In this document: positions 1 through 7,509 of the stretch, piece after piece
Position numbering within the stretch: the stretch's first letter is position 1
How the letters are laid out: every line of letters starts with the position of its first letter
Assembly (NCBI GenBank): GCA_030441535.1
Contig: JAUJFZ010000008.1
Location: 1-64,000 of the forward strand
From: Betaproteobacteria bacterium LSUCC0117
GTDB lineage: Bacteria; Pseudomonadota; Gammaproteobacteria; Burkholderiales; Burkholderiaceae_C
DNA: 64,000 bases
Direction of reading: 5' to 3'
Position numbers and translations under genes: made by a program
The notes under the pieces: generated by a model
Told to the model about the DNA's origin: nothing
Database searches by the model: none
Seen by the model: only the letters and a program-made list of their open reading frames with translations

Positions 1-241
1 GGTATCTGGGTCGCCGCTTTCGATGGCTTGAGCGCTGGCTTTCCACACGACGCGCATGGCATCCACGCCGTTGGGCGAGTTGCATGTTGGCCAGGGTTTG
101 ACAGGCGCCAGTGGCTGGCTGCAGGGCTTGGCGGCGGCTGGCTTGGACCTCACCAAATTTTTGCCAACCATTTGCCAAGGCGGTTGCACTCTAATGGGTT
201 TATTGATTGTTTCAACTCAAGCCCATTGAAGGAGCCGCACC
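1..241. other. Left edge, no supported gene
   Basis: No convincing gene was found here. The rightward frame is open across part of it but its translation has no recognisable pattern. On the minus strand, two neighbouring frames carry short amphipathic stretches (for example NGWQKFGEVQ and DAMRVVWKASAQAIESG) that together resemble the end of a phasin-like helical protein with a shift between them. A gene remnant running off the left edge is possible but not established. A good ribosome binding site (gaaggag) near 228-234 belongs to the next gene. Confidence 0.3.
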
Positions 242-850
242 ATGACCATCATCTCCAGAAGAATCGCCACGCCCATATCGGGCAAATCACAATTGGCCCA
301 CCAACGCATCAGCGCCTTGGGCGACGCCATGACCCGGGCAGGAGCTAGGGTGCGCATTGCGCGCGTGTTGTTTGGTGAAGGCGCTGGCAGTGTTCACGTC
401 TACGGAAGCTTTGACACGTTCAAGGACGGTACCCAAACCAGCGAAAAAATGGCCAAAGACCCCCTGTACATTCAATTGCGCGCTGACGCCGATGCAGACA
501 GGGCCGCCACTTGGCAAGGCCCCGAGGTTTTCCGAACTGTATACGGTGAGCCCAGCAAGCACCCTGTCATCGTGCAACGTGAATACCAAGTCGCTCGGGC
601 GCATTTGAAAGAAGCCCTTGCCTTGCTTCCCGACATTGAGGCCTTGAGCCCGGCCACGCCCATGATGGCCGTTGTTCCTGTGTTTGCCGGCGACATGGCT
701 CGCCTGTTGGTAGTGTACTACGCCCAGTCTCTGGACGACATGAGCGAATACTTGGACACCACTGGCAGTAGCAAAGAGTTTCAAGCCCTGGTGTTGCGCG
801 CGCATGCATTTGGTGAACTCAAGCAATCCCGTGTTTTGCAATTGGTCTAA
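242..850 (+). CDS. Hypothetical protein, two ferredoxin-like repeats
   Basis: A 202-residue soluble protein with no signal peptide or membrane segment. The sequence reads as two halves of similar layout, roughly residues 1-100 and 108-202. Each has a beta strand, a long helix, strands (VHVYGSF and LLVVYYAQ) and a final helix-strand, which suggests two dimeric alpha/beta barrel (ferredoxin-like) units. No catalytic motif is recognised. The ATG at 242 follows a strong Shine-Dalgarno sequence (gaaggag), which supports the start. It stands alone, with about 250 bases of non-coding DNA downstream. The fold assignment is inference and the function is unknown. Confidence 0.7.
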   Translation: MTIISRRIATPISGKSQLAHQRISALGDAMTRAGARVRIARVLFGEGAGSVHVYGSFDTFKDGTQTSEKMAKDPLYIQLRADADADRAATWQGPEVFRTVYGEPSKHPVIVQREYQVARAHLKEALALLPDIEALSPATPMMAVVPVFAGDMARLLVVYYAQSLDDMSEYLDTTGSSKEFQALVLRAHAFGELKQSRVLQLV

Positions 851-1099
851 GACACAAGGCCATTGACATGACAAGCGTTGTTAAAAAAAGCAACGCCCAC
901 CACAACAAAACCTAAATCAACCTGAATTGGAGAAAGACGGTGTAAATTGGCTGGATGGTCAACGGCATCTTCTGCAAGAGTTTGATGCGATCAACCGACA
1001 CACCATAGCTTTAAGTGGTGATCTAATTCATAGCACCATCGAATAACAGTCTTCGCTGCCTTCCGCCGACTTAATTTTGTTGCCACGAAATGGAGATCT
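851..1099. other. Intergenic, no gene seen
   Basis: About 250 bases without a supported gene. A short inverted repeat, gcgttg and caacgc around an A-rich loop, lies near 876-898 but has no T-tract on the sense strand. The string aaccgacacacc near 991 recurs at about 2375, which hints that this flank and the one at 2.3 kb share a repeat or were once part of the same element. Confidence 0.3.
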
Positions 1100-1357
1100 A
1101 TGATGTTATTTATGATTACGATGACACACGACTATTCAACTTGCCAAACCCATGATCCTGAAAGAGGGCCGCTGTGGAAAAATACGCTCGCAAGTTTATC
1201 AGACCACGGGCTTAAGATTCACGCAAATTACGTAAACAGACTTGAGCATAGGGGTTATATGGTTGTTGAAGCAGATAGTTTTGAAGAAATTGATGCTGCT
1301 TTTGATCCAGTTTTAGAGATGAGTCACTTTGAAGTAACGCCGGTTATGCAGCGTTAA
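1100..1357 (+). CDS. Small DUF3303-like protein
   Basis: An 85-residue protein beginning MMLFMITMTHDYS and ending EVTPVMQR. The opening hydrophobic strand (LFMITM), the GYMVVEADSFEEIDAAF segment and the closing VTPV strand match the layout of DUF3303-type single-domain ferredoxin-like proteins. The function of that family is not established. A ggag sits a few bases before the ATG. Base composition is visibly richer in A and T than the chromosome to the right, fitting an acquired region. The gene stands just upstream of a broken insertion sequence. Family placement is by eye and only moderately sure. Confidence 0.6.
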   Translation: MMLFMITMTHDYSTCQTHDPERGPLWKNTLASLSDHGLKIHANYVNRLEHRGYMVVEADSFEEIDAAFDPVLEMSHFEVTPVMQR

Positions 1358-1491
1358 CTACGTTGAGCCAACCGAAATGCTCTACTGCTTAAAGCGATAT
1401 GCCAGCTTGTCCGACGTCAGCGTGTGTGAGACAAATAGGGGTACTTGATTAGAGGAGGGTTTTGGTTCATCTTTTAACTTAAGGAGTGAAG

Positions 1492-1839
1492 ATGAAATTG
1501 AAATCTAATCAACCCAAGGCCACTGCAGAGCAGGTGGTCAAAGACATTAGAAGAGCCACCAGGCGGCATTATTCAACCGAGGACAAGATACGTGTTGTTC
1601 TCAGTGGCCTAAGGGGTGAGGACAGCATTGCTGAGCTGTGCCGCAAGGAAGGTATTGCGCAGGGGCTTTACTACAGCTGGAGCAAAGAGTTTCTAGAAGC
1701 GGGCAAGAAGCGCTTGGCCGGAGATACAGCTCGCGCAGCTAACAATGATGAGGTTCGCTCTATGCGCTCTCAGACCCAAGCGTTAAAGGAGGCGGTGGCG
1801 GACTTAACGCTGGAGAACCGACTACAAAAAAAAGCATGA
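1492..1839 (+). CDS. IS3-family transposase OrfA
   Basis: A 115-residue OrfA. Residues about 25-75 form the helix-turn-helix of the IS3 group (YSTEDKIRVVLSGLRGEDSI, then AELCRKEGI and YYSWSKEFLEAGKKRLAGDT). The C-terminal part is a leucine-zipper-like coiled coil (LKEAVADLTLENRL). The ATG at 1492 has an AAGGAG six bases upstream; a GTG at 1486 overlaps that site and is less likely. The gene ends just after a run of eight A residues. Slipping back one base there gives KSMIGDGDERG and an end overlapping the orfB start, which matches the IS3 habit of frameshift expression or marks a one-base deletion. Confidence 0.85.
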   Translation: MKLKSNQPKATAEQVVKDIRRATRRHYSTEDKIRVVLSGLRGEDSIAELCRKEGIAQGLYYSWSKEFLEAGKKRLAGDTARAANNDEVRSMRSQTQALKEAVADLTLENRLQKKA

Positions 1840-1861
1840 TCGGGGATGGGGACGAGCGGGG

Positions 1862-1987
1862 ATGAGGTACGCGGCTGAGCAGAAGCTGGAGATCATCCGC
1901 TTGGTTGAGAACTCGCACTTGGGTGTTAAGCGCACACTCGACAAGCTTTTGGGCGAGAGTCGGGGTGATGTATTCGCTGGAATTTAA
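1862..1987 (+). pseudogene. Truncated IS3 OrfB (N-terminal 41 codons)
   Basis: The reading frame opens MRYAAEQKLEIIRLVENSHL and continues GVKRTLDKLL, the standard beginning of the IS3-family OrfB that partners with the upstream OrfA. After about 31 residues the similarity stops and the frame ends at a TAA. No DDE catalytic core follows before the next gene at 2053. The element was cut by a deletion or rearrangement. Confidence 0.75.
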
Positions 1988-2052
1988 GAAATAGACGTAA
2001 CTGGGACTCAAGATCGGAAATCAACCAAGCCACAATTCAAAGGAAGATTCAC

Positions 2053-2313
2053 ATGCCACTAGTAATCGGTACCCATGATGTAGAAGATGTTCAAAAATGG
2101 CTTAGTTCACCGTTGAGGCAACAGGTGTTTGAGGCCAACGGCATTAAGTGCACCCCCTTTACTGACCCGCAAGGATCCAATTCAACCGCCTTGCTATTCG
2201 ACGTTCCTGATATGGAGGCGTTTCAAAAACTCATGGAATCAGACGGGAGTAAAGCCGCAGCCAAGTCTGATGGTGTGATTTATGAAACACTGCGAGTTTT
2301 TGTTGAGAGGTGA
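2053..2313 (+). CDS. Small conserved hypothetical protein
   Basis: An 86-residue soluble protein beginning MPLVIGTHDVEDVQKWLSS. It reads as strand, helix, strand, helix, strand: VIGTHDVEDVQKWL, then TALLFDVPDMEAFQKLM, then YETLRVFVE. This resembles a single ferredoxin-like (dimeric alpha/beta barrel) domain. An aaggaag lies 8 or so bases before the ATG. No active-site residues are recognised. It follows directly on the point where the insertion sequence breaks off, and is the third small protein of this type in 2.1 kb. Function unknown. Confidence 0.65.
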   Translation: MPLVIGTHDVEDVQKWLSSPLRQQVFEANGIKCTPFTDPQGSNSTALLFDVPDMEAFQKLMESDGSKAAAKSDGVIYETLRVFVER

Positions 2314-2601
2314 CGCTTGACGCTACGCCTTTCTATAAATGCTAAAAAAGGTTCGCCGCCTTTGAACGTGGATTAACCGACACACCTCTGGGCCGATGAG
2401 TCTAACGGGGTCGTGTCGCTCTGGCTGAAGTCATGTATATCTGTGCGTTAGGTCAGGGCCTTGTGGTTCATGCTGACCTGAGGGATGAAAACCGTGTGGT
2501 CGCTTGAGCGCACTACAGGATCGTAATTTCCATCGGATTTTCTTGATTCGCACCTGCCTAGATCCGATCTTAAGAAGATTGGCGTTTCGCACCGTTGCCT
2601 A
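2314..2601. other. Intergenic, no gene seen
   Basis: About 290 bases with no supported gene. Near 2371 it repeats the string aaccgacacacc also found near 991. The last 75 bases (2527-2601) are open in the same frame as the next gene and appear to encode a continuation of that protein upstream of its first ATG, suggesting that the next gene has lost its true beginning. Confidence 0.3.
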
Positions 2602-3030
2602 ATGACCTTGCTTCGCCAAAGGCACGAGCCAATCGCGCACCTCTTCAATACAACAGCAGGCCTCGAGGCTCAATTCATTGACAGTGAAATTGCAATGATG
2701 GTGATGCAAAAGATGATGGATGAGGAGATTTTGGTCTTACCTATACATGACAGCTTCATCGTCAGAGTCGGCCACAAGTCTACGCTGAATGACGTCATGC
2801 TGGAGTCGTTCCAAGCAGTCACGGGAAGACTCACTTCAACGAGCGAAACAGGCCCAAGCACCAAGGAGCTGTTCGGTATGAATATCGAAAAAACGGACAT
2901 CGAAAGTCGATCTCGAGTCATTACGCTTGAAGAAGCTTTTGATAGTGAAATCAAGATGCCTAGCGGCCTCATGCACGACTTTGTCGCCTCGTGGCGGCGC
3001 TATCACTACGCTAGAAATACCTATAAATAG
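2602..3030 (+). pseudogene. C-terminal fragment, polymerase-palm-like IHDSF protein
   Basis: A 142-codon frame containing QFIDSEIAMMVMQKMMDEE followed by LVLPIHDSFIV. This pattern matches the C-terminal part of larger hypothetical proteins found in integrated elements. The IHDSF string is also what motif C looks like in T7-type RNA polymerase and family A DNA polymerases, where the Asp binds metal. The frame is open for 25 codons upstream of the ATG with plausible protein (DLKKIGVSHRCL), then meets a stop, so the N-terminal two-thirds appear lost. It sits next to a tyrosine integrase. Fragment status is fairly sure; a polymerase relation is inference. Confidence 0.5.
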
Positions 3031-3060
3031 TCTCATACGGGTGCCTGAGGCGGACACACA

Positions 3061-4116
3061 CTAGAGTTCTTCGGCAGACGCTTTATTCAGTCGCTCCAAC
3101 ACAGATTCTGGTCGTAGGTGGGTGTATCGCGATAGCATTGCTAATGTCTTGTGCCCGGTGATTGAAGAGACCTCGGGTATCGTCAAACCTCTCTCAAACA
3201 TTGCGCTCGTTGCCTGATGCCGCAAATCATGCAGTCGCAGGTTCGCTAGGAAGGTCTGTGATGGCTTTATTCCGGCGCATGTACAGTCAGCCACATACTG
3301 TTCCCGTGCGGCCTTCAGCGCCCTTCTGAAAGCTTTTGAAGGGGTGTCCGAATGCGTGAATTGAAAGACCTTGCCTTCCTTCTTGACTCCCAGCCGCTCA
3401 ATCCATTTGACTGCCCGATCGCTTATGACAACGACCCTGTCCGAGCCGTTTTTCGTATCGGTTAGGTAGATGAACTGCTTGGTGAGGTTGAGGTCTTCCC
3501 AACGTAGGCTGTGCAGCTCACTTCGCCTCATAGCTGTATCCGCAGCGAGTTGGAAAAATATTCTTAACTCAGCACTGCCTGTGTGCTTCAGGATCAGCGC
3601 CATCTCCTCAGACGTCGGTCTTCTCGACCGGGCGTTGAGCACCTTTGGCTTTCTGACGTCGAGCACAGGGTTCGTCAAGGCAAACCCCCAATCGACCCGA
3701 GCCACCGTGAAGATATGACTTAGGAGTGCTAGGTAACGGGTAACCGTGGCTGCAGAGCGTCCTTCCACCAACATCGCCTCTTTGCGCTGACTGATATGCG
3801 CGGAGCTGATGCTGCAGAGACGGCTGCTGGCAAAGGCGGATGTAGCCCAAAAATTCAACATCGAGCCCTCCTTCTGTGCACTCTTCTTTGTCGGAGTGAC
3901 CTCGCGCCGGTATCGATCGAGAGCCTCAGAAAGGGTAGGAATAGCTCGCTCCCTCACTTGTCGCAGTGGGCTAGCCGCGCTATTCATCAAAGCCTCTTGC
4001 TGGTGAGCCCAAGCCTTTGCTTCACTGATGGTCGAGAAGCACTTACTGACTGACGGTTGTCCTTTCTTTCGCACCTCCACTTGGAAGGTCTTTCCTCTTT
4101 TGGTAATTGAAGCCAT
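3061..4116 (-). CDS. Tyrosine recombinase (phage-type integrase)
   Basis: A 351-residue site-specific recombinase. Residues 1-50 form an arm-type DNA-binding domain (ITKRGKTFQVEVRKKGQ), about 60-155 a SAM-like core-binding domain, and about 165-345 the catalytic domain. All active-site residues can be seen: Arg197 (RRSE), Lys222, His296 and Arg299 (HDLRH), His322 (GHK) and the nucleophile Tyr331 (SRYTH). Its start lies about 55 bases from a tRNA-Thr-like sequence, the usual attachment site of such elements. It appears intact although the rest of the element is decayed. Its substrate would be the att site in or beside that tRNA. Confidence 0.92.
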   Translation of the reverse strand: MASITKRGKTFQVEVRKKGQPSVSKCFSTISEAKAWAHQQEALMNSAASPLRQVRERAIPTLSEALDRYRREVTPTKKSAQKEGSMLNFWATSAFASSRLCSISSAHISQRKEAMLVEGRSAATVTRYLALLSHIFTVARVDWGFALTNPVLDVRKPKVLNARSRRPTSEEMALILKHTGSAELRIFFQLAADTAMRRSELHSLRWEDLNLTKQFIYLTDTKNGSDRVVVISDRAVKWIERLGVKKEGKVFQFTHSDTPSKAFRRALKAAREQYVADCTCAGIKPSQTFLANLRLHDLRHQATSAMFERGLTIPEVSSITGHKTLAMLSRYTHLRPESVLERLNKASAEEL

Positions 4117-4171
4117 TTGCGTATTTCCTGCGTATGAAACACACTGGGAGGGTCAAAAACATAGGAGGTAC

Positions 4172-4244
4172 GCCGGTAGTACGTCGGTAGAGCAGCTCAT
4201 TCGTAATGAGAAGGTCGGGGGTTCGATTCCTCTTTCCGGCACCA
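4172..4244 (+). tRNA. tRNA-Thr(CGT)-like sequence with broken D arm
   Basis: The 3' two-thirds is a good tRNA-Thr: anticodon loop TTCGTAA (anticodon CGT), a T arm with the ttcgatt loop, acceptor strand ttccggc, discriminator A and encoded CCA. The 5' third is faulty: between the acceptor and the anticodon arm it is about three bases short, the gctc half of the D stem is missing opposite gagc, and acceptor pair 6-67 is T-T. This fits an attachment-site copy made by integration, or a dead tRNA. It lies beside the integrase gene. Whether it yields a working tRNA is doubtful. Confidence 0.6.
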
Positions 4245-4265
4245 CTTATAAGTCTAGATCAGTCC

Positions 4266-4286
4266 AAAGCTGTCTAGGCTTTTTTG
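4266..4286 (+). terminator. Weak terminator after the tRNA-like gene
   Basis: A small hairpin, aaagc and gcttt around a seven-base loop, runs into tttttt-g. It lies about 20 bases beyond the CCA of the tRNA-like sequence. The stem is short, so this is only a possible rho-independent terminator. Confidence 0.35.
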
Positions 4287-4416
4287 TTGCCCTCAGAGAA
4301 TACGCTAGCAAGTATCCAAAGCGCTCCAGTGCGGTATGGCATTCGCCTGAATCGTTAGACACTTTTCCTGAACATCGTCAGATGCCACACACCTAACCCG
4401 CCCTTCTCCCCACCGA

Positions 4417-4701
4417 TCAGTGAATTCCTGAACGGTCATGACTCGTCCACTTGCGTCGAAAATCCATCCGCTCAAAATACTCAACTACAAAATCGACAAA
4501 AGTTCTGACTTTGGCCGACATGTGACGGCGACTTTGAAACGCCACGTTGATGTGTAGCCGAGGTAGATCCCAATCGTCAAGTACAGGGGTCAATCGACCG
4601 GCCACTAGATCATCGTGGACGATGTACTTCGGTTGTACGAGGATGCCCATACCTTTGAGCGCAGCAGCACGCAGCACCTGTCCTTCGTTCGACTCAAGCA
4701 C
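4417..4701 (-). pseudogene. LysR-type regulator, C-terminal remnant
   Basis: A 94-codon frame that matches the last third of the LysR substrate-binding domain: VLRAAALKGMGILVQPKYIV, then DDLVAGRLTPVLDDW, then RRHMSAKVRTFVDFVVEYF. The N-terminal helix-turn-helix and the first half of the effector domain are absent, and stops precede the fragment. It lies divergently next to the dehydrogenase gene at 4950, which an intact LysR protein might once have regulated. Clearly a remnant. Confidence 0.8.
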
Positions 4702-4949
4702 ACCTTTACAGGTTTAGGGGAATACCAGTGTCGTCATAGTTAAAAGTAGACTGAAGGGGGCGCTTGAGGGTGGTGAATCTTCACGTCTAACCATTCGCTT
4801 GGGGGAACTTACGGATGGACTAATTAGCTGCGAATATGATCGTTGTGAATCGCTGCTCACACCCAAAGGATGTGATTGGTGCAACCACCTTTCCTGTGAG
4901 CTCGCAGGACGATCCGCTCGAAACCGAGACTCAATCGGAGGATTTAGAC

Positions 4950-5828
4950 ATGCAAGTTACCGTGATAGGCATCGGGAAAATGGGATTGCCAATGGCGCGA
5001 CATATTGCTACAGCGGGCCACGCTGTGGTCGTTTATGACAACAGTGCCGTAGCGCGTGAAAGTGCGCACGCCGCTGGGTTGCAAGTGGTGGCCGATCTGG
5101 CTTCAGCGGTTAAGCAGGCGGACGTTGTTTTGTCGTCTTTGCCCCATGACGACGCGTTACTTGAAGTCGGTGCCCAAGTCGTTGCAAACGCCAGCGCGCA
5201 ACCAATTTATGTGGATACCAGTACCGTCTCCATGCGCGCCAGCGCGACTTGCGCCGAGTGGTGTTCGAGTCGCGGTATCGCGCATGTCCGGGCTACGGTC
5301 TCGGGTAACAACAAGATGGCCGAACAGGCACAGTTAACTGTGCTGGGATCAGGCCCTAAGGCCGCTTATGAGCAGGTGTTACCGCTCCTGCAATTGTTTG
5401 GGCCTTCGCAGTTTTACCTGGGAGAAGGTGATCAAGCGCGGCTCATGAAACTGGTGATAAACCTGATGATCGCATCCACCTCCGGCATGCTGGCTGAGGC
5501 ATTGACACTGGGCGAAAAAGGTGGCCTGGACTGGCAACAAATGTGGGATGTGATCGGCGCCAGTGCCGTTGGTGCGCCAATCGTGCGGGCTAAGGCCGTG
5601 CAATTGCGTGAACGCGATTACACCCCCACATTCACTGTGGACCAAATGCGTAAGGACGTCGGTTTGATTTTGGAAGCAGGTTCCCAGCTCAATGTCCCCA
5701 TGACCTTGACCGGTCATGTTGATCAGATGCTTCATGAGGCATCAGCGCAGGGGGACGCTAACCTCGACTATGCCGCCGTAATTCGAGTAGCAGCGCGCGC
5801 GGCAGGCATCGAAGTGAGCCCATCCTGA
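4950..5828 (+). CDS. 3-hydroxyisobutyrate dehydrogenase-family protein
   Basis: A 292-residue NAD(P)-dependent beta-hydroxyacid dehydrogenase. The N-terminal Rossmann domain begins with the family signature (VTVIGIGKMGLPMARHIATAG), and the catalytic Lys is in the helix QARLMKLVINLMIAS. The usual DAPVSG loop has become RATVSGNN, so the substrate may differ from 3-hydroxyisobutyrate (tartronate semialdehyde and other short hydroxyacids are alternatives). The ATG at 4950 was chosen because GGAGG precedes it at 4937-4941 and the Rossmann strand begins there. The convergent hydrolase gene lies 38 bases downstream. Cytosolic. Confidence 0.85.
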   Translation: MQVTVIGIGKMGLPMARHIATAGHAVVVYDNSAVARESAHAAGLQVVADLASAVKQADVVLSSLPHDDALLEVGAQVVANASAQPIYVDTSTVSMRASATCAEWCSSRGIAHVRATVSGNNKMAEQAQLTVLGSGPKAAYEQVLPLLQLFGPSQFYLGEGDQARLMKLVINLMIASTSGMLAEALTLGEKGGLDWQQMWDVIGASAVGAPIVRAKAVQLRERDYTPTFTVDQMRKDVGLILEAGSQLNVPMTLTGHVDQMLHEASAQGDANLDYAAVIRVAARAAGIEVSPS

Positions 5829-5866
5829 GCGCCGGCCTTGACCAAAAGACTCCGCCAGTCGTCCGC

Positions 5867-6706
5867 TTACAAAAAGCCCCGTAATGCGCCCAGTAGCTGG
5901 GTCACCGCGGGCTCTCGCCACTGTGACAGCTCGTTGTACACCTCGTGATAGGCGCCCTCGAAGCGAGTACCCGTCACCACACCAGCGGGGGAATTCTGAA
6001 TGAATTGCCAGGTGGCCTCTGCGTCGACCAAATAATCATCGCCCGCGTATTGCACCAGCGTCGGCGTGCGCCAATCACTGGCTCGTTGCTGAACTTCCCC
6101 TTCCCTTGCGATAATCCACGCCGCCAACAGTGCAGAGATCCGGTCATGAACCAATGGATCAGTACGGTACTGCTTCACCACGGTTGCATCGTGCGATATC
6201 AACGCAGGATTCACCCCGTTGGCCACGCACAGATGGGGGAATATTTTGGGCAGTGTTGCCAACAGGAACCGTTGAATGAGATTGGTTTTTGCACCCAGCG
6301 CTGGCGAGGATAAAACAATGCCCACGGGTTTGTGATGAGGCGACAACCGCCCTGAGATCCAATCCGCAACAACCAAACCACCCAAGCTGTGGCCGAGCAC
6401 AACGCGCGGTAATTCCGGTGAGCCCCATTGGCCATAGACGGCTGCTAGGTCTTCGACCAGTGCATCGGCAAATGGCAGGTCGCCGCGAGGCCCCGGCGAT
6501 TGACCATGCCCCAACTGATCGTAGGCCAAGACATGCCAGCCATCTGCCCACAAGGTATTTGTGAGACGGTCGTAACGTCGCGCGTGTTCGCCCAACCCGT
6601 GAACTAACAATAATTGACCGACAGTTTCTGATGGCGCGGGCCACGCCCAACCATGCAAGATACGGTCATCGTTCACCTTGAGTTGGAGCGCTTCCGGTAA
6701 CGGCAT
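5867..6706 (-). CDS. Alpha/beta hydrolase, monoacylglycerol lipase type
   Basis: A 279-residue serine hydrolase. Visible features are the oxyanion-hole motif HGLGEHARRY, the nucleophile elbow GHSLGG, an Asp in YAGDDYLVDAEAT and a C-terminal His in GAYHEVYNE. These complete the Ser-Asp-His triad of the Hydrolase_4 (monoglyceride lipase or lysophospholipase) group. There is no signal peptide, so it probably works in the cytosol on lipid esters. The substrate cannot be told from sequence. The gene lies alone in a leftward orientation behind the His-rich protein gene. Confidence 0.85.
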   Translation of the reverse strand: MPLPEALQLKVNDDRILHGWAWPAPSETVGQLLLVHGLGEHARRYDRLTNTLWADGWHVLAYDQLGHGQSPGPRGDLPFADALVEDLAAVYGQWGSPELPRVVLGHSLGGLVVADWISGRLSPHHKPVGIVLSSPALGAKTNLIQRFLLATLPKIFPHLCVANGVNPALISHDATVVKQYRTDPLVHDRISALLAAWIIAREGEVQQRASDWRTPTLVQYAGDDYLVDAEATWQFIQNSPAGVVTGTRFEGAYHEVYNELSQWREPAVTQLLGALRGFL

Positions 6707-6733
6707 GTGCGCAGTGTGCTGTCGACGGTTTGT

Positions 6734-7336
6734 TTACCGGTGGTGCTGGCCCTGCATGCGCTCATGCACAGCGGCCATGCCACGCGCCGCCAAGTCACTG
6801 ACTTCCGCGGCGTGCGTTTGCAACAGCTGGACAACCTCAGGATCGGTGGATGTCTGCGTCACGATGATGCCTTTTGCAGTCATTTCCATTTGGGTCTTGA
6901 TGGCATCGCCCCGCTCGAACAGCGGGTTGAGCGTGGCGCTTTGAATGATAACTTCAGGGTTGCGCTTGCCTTGCATGCGGGCAATCATGCCAACCACATG
7001 GCTCACCAACTTAGGCCGTAATTCGACATCGTCGGTTTCTGTCACGGTTCGAATACCGTCTGGTAGGTTGGTCACGCTGCGGGTCATCGCGCGGTGCTTC
7101 ATGAACATCGCACGCATTTCCTCAAACTCGGCCTGTGTGGTGTCCTTGCCGCGTAATCCCGGCATGTTGTATTCGTCATGTTCGCCGCCATGATGACCAG
7201 CCATGCCGCCCATGTGCCCACCGTGGTGCATTTGATGGTGTCCGGACCCGTGCATCATGCGCTCAGCAGCAGTCACGCCGCCCCACAGGGTCAGTAAACC
7301 CAAACCTGCAATCCAAATTTTCGTCGAAAGCTTCAA
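6734..7336 (-). CDS. Histidine/methionine-rich exported protein
   Basis: A 200-residue protein with an N-terminal signal peptide (KIWIAGLGLLTLWGGVTAA). Residues about 27-55 are packed with His, Met and Gly (MMHGSGHHQMHHGGHMGG, then HHGGEHDEY), a composition that binds copper, nickel or zinc. The rest (60-200) is a soluble helical domain with conserved-looking stretches (FMKHRAMTRSVTNLPDGIRT) and ends in GQHHR. It probably acts in the periplasm as a metal buffer or sensor. No copper-resistance genes lie beside it. The specific metal is unknown. Confidence 0.7.
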   Translation of the reverse strand: MKLSTKIWIAGLGLLTLWGGVTAAERMMHGSGHHQMHHGGHMGGMAGHHGGEHDEYNMPGLRGKDTTQAEFEEMRAMFMKHRAMTRSVTNLPDGIRTVTETDDVELRPKLVSHVVGMIARMQGKRNPEVIIQSATLNPLFERGDAIKTQMEMTAKGIIVTQTSTDPEVVQLLQTHAAEVSDLAARGMAAVHERMQGQHHR

Positions 7337-7509
7337 AACAAGATTCCTCTTAGTAGCTGGTCGTAGCCCTAATTGTAGAGGGGTATGGTTGAGAATTTAT
7401 AATAAGGGCCATGTGAAAATTCGAAGTAAACCCATTGTTCTATAAAGAAATTTTTAATTCTTCCGATACTCCGCTTAACACCAATCCAAGAAAATCCTTC
7501 CCCCATACC

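Larger units (their letters stand above)
1440..1990 (+). mobile_element. Broken IS3-family insertion sequence
   Basis: This stretch holds an IS3-type orfA followed by the first 30 or so codons of orfB, after which the element stops. The bulk of the DDE transposase is missing, so it cannot move by itself. I could not define matching terminal inverted repeats, so the outer limits are approximate. It sits inside a decayed accessory region that also contains a phage-type integrase. Confidence 0.75.

Noticed and set aside
287..874. Long minus-strand frame opposite the hypothetical gene at 242
   Set aside because: It mirrors the codon pattern of the plus-strand gene, has no ribosome binding site and reads as a Gln/His/Val-rich shadow. 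The plus strand has a strong GAAGGAG.
876..898. Inverted repeat gcgttg/caacgc as a terminator
   Set aside because: The A-run lies in the loop and no T-tract follows on the strand that carries the upstream gene.
2448..2972. Minus-strand frames across the IHDSF fragment
   Set aside because: Translations show no domain pattern, and the plus-strand frame carries family motifs.
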